In this document: positions 60,875 through 64,000 of the stretch, piece by piece | Layout of the letters: the number at the start of each line of letters is the position of its first letter | Numbering within the stretch: position 1 is the stretch's first letter | Assembly: GCF_013522705.1 (NCBI RefSeq) | Contig: NZ_JAAMRE010000023.1 | Location: 1-64,000, forward strand | Direction of reading: 5' to 3' | Length of the DNA stretch: 64,000 nt | Source: Pseudomonas lurida | GTDB taxonomy: Bacteria; Pseudomonadota; Gammaproteobacteria; Pseudomonadales; Pseudomonadaceae | The notes under the pieces: model-generated | Seen by the model: the letters and a program-made list of their open reading frames with translations, nothing else | Database searches by the model: none | Told to the model about the DNA's origin: nothing | Program-made: the position numbers and the translations under genes

Positions 60875-62092
60875 ATGGCCGACGTAAACAAGGTCGTTCT
60901 CGCGTATTCCGGCGGCCTGGACACTTCGGTGATCCTCAAGTGGCTGCAGGATACTTATAACTGTGAAGTGGTGACCTTCACCGCTGACCTGGGTCAGGGC
61001 GAAGAGGTCGAACCTGCACGTGCCAAGGCGCAAGCCATGGGCGTGAAAGAGATCTACATTGACGACCTGCGCGAAGAGTTCGTCCGCGATTTCGTTTTCC
61101 CGATGTTTCGCGCCAACACCGTCTACGAAGGCGAGTACCTGCTGGGTACCTCCATCGCACGTCCGCTGATCGCCAAGCGCCTGATCGAGATCGCCAACGA
61201 AACCGGCGCCGACGCCATTTCCCATGGTGCTACCGGCAAGGGCAACGACCAGGTGCGTTTCGAACTGGGCGCCTATGCGCTCAAGCCTGGCGTCAAGGTA
61301 ATCGCGCCGTGGCGTGAATGGGACCTGCTGTCCCGTGAAAAGCTGATGGACTACGCCGAAAAGCACGCGATCCCGATCGAGCGTCACGGCAAGAAAAAAT
61401 CCCCGTATTCGATGGATGCCAACCTGCTGCACATCTCCTATGAAGGTGGCGTGCTGGAAGACACGTGGACCGAGCACGAGGAAGACATGTGGCGCTGGAC
61501 CGTCTCCCCTGAAAAGGCGCCGGATACCCCGCAGTACCTGGAGTTGACCTACCGTAACGGCGACATCGTGGCGCTGGACGGCGTGGAAATGACGCCTGCC
61601 ACCGTACTGGCCACCTTGAACCGCATCGGCGGCGAACACGGTATCGGTCGTCTCGACATCGTGGAAAACCGTTACGTGGGCATGAAGTCCCGCGGCTGTT
61701 ACGAAACCCCCGGCGGCACCATCATGCTGCGCGCTCACCGTGCCATCGAATCCATCACCCTGGACCGCGAAGTGGCTCACCTCAAAGACGAGCTGATGCC
61801 CAAGTACGCCAGCCTGATCTACACCGGCTACTGGTGGAGCCCTGAGCGCCTGATGCTGCAACAGATGATCGATGCGTCCCAGGCTCACGTAAACGGCGTA
61901 GTACGTTTGAAGCTCTACAAGGGCAACGTGATCGTCACCGGGCGTAAGTCCGACGAGTCGTTGTTCGACGCCAACATCGCCACCTTCGAAGAAGATGGCG
62001 GCGCTTATAACCAGGCGGATGCGGCGGGCTTTATCAAGTTGAATGCGCTGCGTATGCGTATCGCTGCCAATAAGGGCCGCTCGTTGTTCTGA
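60875..62092 (+). CDS. argG: Argininosuccinate synthase
   Basis: A 405-residue argininosuccinate synthase joining citrulline and aspartate with ATP. The P-loop-like motif is VLAYSGGLDTSVILKWL, and the conserved blocks GATGKGNDQVRFE and KSRGCYETPGGT are intact. TGGAGTG lies about 8 bases before the ATG. It is monocistronic, with a strong terminator after it and tandem ArgR sites before it. Confidence 0.96.
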   Translation: MADVNKVVLAYSGGLDTSVILKWLQDTYNCEVVTFTADLGQGEEVEPARAKAQAMGVKEIYIDDLREEFVRDFVFPMFRANTVYEGEYLLGTSIARPLIAKRLIEIANETGADAISHGATGKGNDQVRFELGAYALKPGVKVIAPWREWDLLSREKLMDYAEKHAIPIERHGKKKSPYSMDANLLHISYEGGVLEDTWTEHEEDMWRWTVSPEKAPDTPQYLELTYRNGDIVALDGVEMTPATVLATLNRIGGEHGIGRLDIVENRYVGMKSRGCYETPGGTIMLRAHRAIESITLDREVAHLKDELMPKYASLIYTGYWWSPERLMLQQMIDASQAHVNGVVRLKLYKGNVIVTGRKSDESLFDANIATFEEDGGAYNQADAAGFIKLNALRMRIAANKGRSLF

Positions 62093-62106
62093 GTGAACCC
62101 GTTGTG

Positions 62107-62139
62107 AAAATGGCCCCTTTTCAAGGGGCCATTTTTTTT
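62107..62139 (+). terminator. Rho-independent terminator of argG
   Basis: AAAATGGCCCCTT-ttc-AAGGGGCCATTTT is a 13-bp stem followed by more U residues, 15 bases after the argG stop. Confidence 0.93.
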
Positions 62140-62246
62140 GAGCTTTTTTAGCCATTGTTCGATGTTTATTCCTGTTTAAAAAACAAGTCCTTGGTTCAAA
62201 TAACGCCTATCAGACTAGAGGGCGTGTATGAGCTCCATAAGCTTTT

Positions 62247-62350
62247 TGTAGGAATTAATTATTTTTTTATGTCCATGTAGGAACTGGTCTTACAGGAAAT
62301 TCACTCATGTAAACGTAATGACCTGTAAGTCATAGAAAGTTCTGTAGGAA
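62247..62350. promoter_or_regulatory. Repeat-rich AT-rich leader of the NarL-type regulator
   Basis: The 616 bases 62093-62708 contain no credible gene beyond the argG terminator and are much more AT-rich than the window. TGTAGGAA occurs three times (62247, 62276, 62343). An inverted pair CTTACAGG (62289-62296) and CCTGTAAG (62322-62329) lies between the copies. These could bind a response regulator, possibly the downstream one. Confidence 0.4.
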
Positions 62351-62708
62351 AAATGGATGTAAATAAATATGTTGAATGGAACTGAAACAATCAGATATTT
62401 GCTGCGTGCCGCAGCTTCCCGTGCCTGCGGGCAAGGGGCATTTGCTGAAAGTCCTGTGCGCCGCGTTTACCTCAAGCCCCTCTCTCAAAGGAGATTTCAC
62501 TCGAAATATGTAAAACCCCGGAAAGGTCTGAAAGGCTCCATAAAACTGGATACATCCGAGTTGGTGTTTTTTTGTAGGGCAATTCCTTTATCGTTGTAGG
62601 TTGGGTCTCTGCTTGCTGTTGCTCGGGGGGGAGCGCTATGCCAACTAGGAAACGACTAGGCTATTGTGCTTGCTCTGAATAATTCGAACAGCGAAATTGG
62701 ACTTTCTC

Positions 62709-63341
62709 ATGAATAAAGTGCTGATCGTGGATGATCATCCTGTCATTCGTCTTGCTGTGCGTATGCTAATGGAGCGTCATGGTTATGAAGTCGTTGCCGA
62801 GACTGATAACGGTGTCGATGCGTTGCAACTTGCACGGGAACATATGCCGGATATCGTCATACTGGATATTGGAATTCCCAAACTGGATGGGCTGGAAGTT
62901 ATATGCCGCTTGTCTTCCACCAAGCAACCTTCACCGTTCAAGGTGCTGGTACTCACCTCTCAGGCCCCTGGCCATTTTTCAATGCGCTGCATGCAGGCGG
63001 GGGCCGCCGGGTATGTATGCAAGCAACAGGACCTGACCGAGTTGCTCAGTGCGATCAAGGCTGTCCTGTCGGGCTACAGCTATTTTCCGAACCAGGCACT
63101 CAACTCGGTGCGCTCCACCATAGGCAACGCCAGTGAAGCCGACATGGTCGAACGCCTGTCCGGGCGCGAGATGATGGTGTTGCAGCAATTGGCCCGCGGC
63201 AAGACCAACAAAGAGATCGCCGACGGCATGTTCCTCAGTAACAAAACTGTCAGCACCTACAAGACTCGCCTGCTGCTCAAGCTCAATGCCCGTTCCCTGG
63301 TGGATCTGATCGAGCTGGCTCAACGCAACGGTCTGGTCTAG
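62709..63341 (+). CDS. NarL/LuxR-family response regulator (RocA1/BvgA-like)
   Basis: A 210-residue response regulator. The receiver has KVLIVDDHPVIRLAVRM, IVILDIGIPKLDGLEV and the lysine in AGYVCKQQ. The C-terminal LuxR-type HTH is LSGREMMVLQQLARGKTNKE, IADGMFLSNKTVSTYKTRLL. It resembles the RocA1/BvgA/EvgA group, whose kinases are large hybrid sensors. No kinase is adjacent. I took the ATG at 62709, which starts MNKVLIVDD; a TTG four codons earlier is unlikely. The Shine-Dalgarno is weak, so expression may be low or regulated. Confidence 0.87.
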   Translation: MNKVLIVDDHPVIRLAVRMLMERHGYEVVAETDNGVDALQLAREHMPDIVILDIGIPKLDGLEVICRLSSTKQPSPFKVLVLTSQAPGHFSMRCMQAGAAGYVCKQQDLTELLSAIKAVLSGYSYFPNQALNSVRSTIGNASEADMVERLSGREMMVLQQLARGKTNKEIADGMFLSNKTVSTYKTRLLLKLNARSLVDLIELAQRNGLV

Positions 63342-63352
63342 AGGAGGGCGCA

Positions 63353-63374
63353 ACACCCTGCGTGCTCAGGGTGT
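63353..63374 (+). terminator. Hairpin after the NarL-type regulator
   Basis: ACACCCTG-cgtgct-CAGGGTGT is an 8-bp perfect stem just past the stop. No U-tract follows, so its role as terminator is uncertain. Confidence 0.4.
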
Positions 63375-63381
63375 CCGGCAG

Positions 63382-63406
63382 AAAAAAGCCTCCGTCAGGG
63401 AGGCTT
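63382..63406 (-). terminator. Terminator of the PA3496-family gene
   Basis: AAGCCTCC-gtcag-GGAGGCTT, with a U-run on the minus strand (A residues 63382-63387), lies 20 bases past the small gene's stop. Confidence 0.8.
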
Positions 63407-63425
63407 CCGGTCGTCGACCGCTTGA

Positions 63426-63608
63426 TCAAAGGTCGAAGTCGTAATCGGCCAATTGTTTCTGCAAGCGTCGCTCTTCCAGAAGATTGTCGATGGTGCGGCG
63501 TTTGCTCAGATTGGTCTTGGCCACTTCCGCAACAGGTGCATCAGTTCCATCTTCCTCCGACTCCACAAGGTCGTCTTCGATGTCCAATTCTTCTTTGCCA
63601 GTGCTCAT
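63426..63608 (-). CDS. PA3496-family small protein
   Basis: A 60-residue acidic protein (MSTGKEELDIEDDLVESEED; C-terminal half KRRTIDNLLEERRLQKQLAD) matching the small conserved Pseudomonas family named for PA3496, listed as a putative envelope-integrity protein. It has no signal peptide or membrane segment; the C-terminal half looks helical. From memory, it lies next to nth in P. aeruginosa as it does here. Its molecular role is unknown. Confidence 0.75.
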   Translation of the reverse strand: MSTGKEELDIEDDLVESEEDGTDAPVAEVAKTNLSKRRTIDNLLEERRLQKQLADYDFDL

Positions 63609-63715
63609 AAGGTTAACTCCAGGCTAAGACTGCCGTTGGCGCTCCTTATAGCGATAATCTGCGAATGGGTAAAAAAGATTTTTTCAATCGAAGGATATGG
63701 AAAATCAATAATTCC

Positions 63716-64000
63716 TCAATCGTCAGAAGTCTTGTCTTTGTATTCACACAAATCTTCGATCTTACAGCTGCCGCAGCGCGGCTTTCTGGCCTGGCACACG
63801 TAACGCCCGTGCAGGATCAGCCAGTGGTGGGAATCGAGCAGGTAAGGCTTGGGCACGAACTTCATCAGCTGCTTCTCCACCTCGACTACGTTTTTCCCGC
63901 GAGCGATACCGGTGCGGTTACTGACCCGGAATATATGTGTATCCACGGCCATGGTCAGTTGTCGAAAGGCGGTGTTGAGCACCACGTTGGCGGTCTTGCG
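63716..64000 (-). CDS. nth: Endonuclease III, 3' part (gene runs off the window)
   Basis: The last 94 codons of a DNA glycosylase/AP lyase that removes oxidised pyrimidines. The visible part begins RKTANVVLNTAF, just after the helix-hairpin-helix region. It includes the catalytic aspartate segment AVDTHIFRVSNR, with a C-terminal 4Fe-4S loop C-x6-C-x2-C-x5-C (CQARKPRCGSCKIEDLCEY). The 5' end lies beyond position 64000, so no start can be given. Confidence 0.93.
   Translation of the reverse strand, partial: RKTANVVLNTAFRQLTMAVDTHIFRVSNRTGIARGKNVVEVEKQLMKFVPKPYLLDSHHWLILHGRYVCQARKPRCGSCKIEDLCEYKDKTSDD

Noticed and set aside
62369..62599. 76-codon open frame in the AT-rich leader
   Set aside because: Composition is unlike neighbours, there is no family resemblance and no convincing ribosome site; I treat it as non-coding.
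1..64000. CRISPR arrays, tRNA/rRNA genes, insertion sequences, prophage
   Set aside because: I saw no regularly spaced repeats, no tRNA-like cloverleaf or rRNA sequence, and no transposase or phage genes; the repeated palindromes are REP elements.

Overview
The window looks like a chromosomal segment of a fluorescent Pseudomonas (P. fluorescens group). The DNA is GC-rich. It carries many REP/REPIN palindromes of the fluorescent-pseudomonad type. The run ybaK, orphan ABC ATPase, argF, molybdopterin oxidoreductase, grxD, bfr, bfd, peroxiredoxin, rnt, pyrC, motY, argG resembles my recollection of the P. aeruginosa core genome, as does glpFKRD and glpM. There are no tRNA or rRNA genes, CRISPR arrays, insertion sequences or prophage.

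Region 1 (1-16.5 kb) is mostly accessory: a very large LRR/NEL-type E3 ubiquitin-ligase-like toxin, a large bifunctional penicillin-binding protein, an amino-acid permease, an OpgC-type acyltransferase, a three-gene Gtr-like glycosylation cluster (GtrA flippase, GtrB transferase, GT39 enzyme) and an FMN-binding glutamate-synthase-family protein. Region 2 (16.6-24.2 kb) is a signalling block. One tightly packed operon encodes REC-GGDEF-EAL, a periplasmic di-heme cytochrome c peroxidase-like protein, a membrane histidine kinase and a REC-histidine kinase. A divergent receiver protein carries a degenerate HD-GYP domain. Region 3 (24.2-30.2 kb) holds Nudix, metR, an alpha/beta hydrolase, a FrnE-like DsbA protein, an arginase-fold protein coupled to two half-size DMT transporters, and a MipA-like outer-membrane protein.

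Region 4 (30.4-37.7 kb) is the strongest candidate for an undescribed system. Six co-directional, mostly overlapping genes encode a HAD phosphatase, class-III aminotransferase, carboxylesterase-like hydrolase, FemAB/GNAT-like acyltransferase, sensor kinase and NtrC-type regulator. A good sigma-54 promoter lies just upstream, with a triple half-site inverted repeat at enhancer distance. This suggests a self-regulated metabolic operon whose product I cannot name.

Region 5 (37.9-44.8 kb) is glpM followed by the acidic amino-acid locus aauR-aauS-aatP-aatM-aatQ-aatJ, with a sigma-54 promoter and a perfect TTCGG-N4-CCGAA site upstream of aatJ. Region 6 (45.1-50.3 kb) is the glycerol regulon glpD, glpR, glpK, glpF. 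Region 7 (50.5-64 kb) is mainly housekeeping: ybaK, argF, molybdopterin oxidoreductase, grxD, bfr, bfd, peroxiredoxin, rnt, pyrC, motY, argG, an orphan NarL-type regulator, a PA3496-family small protein and the 3' part of nth. Tandem ArgR-type half-sites precede argG and, less perfectly, argF. A Fur-like box precedes bfd. The bacterioferritin has lost three of its six ferroxidase ligands.
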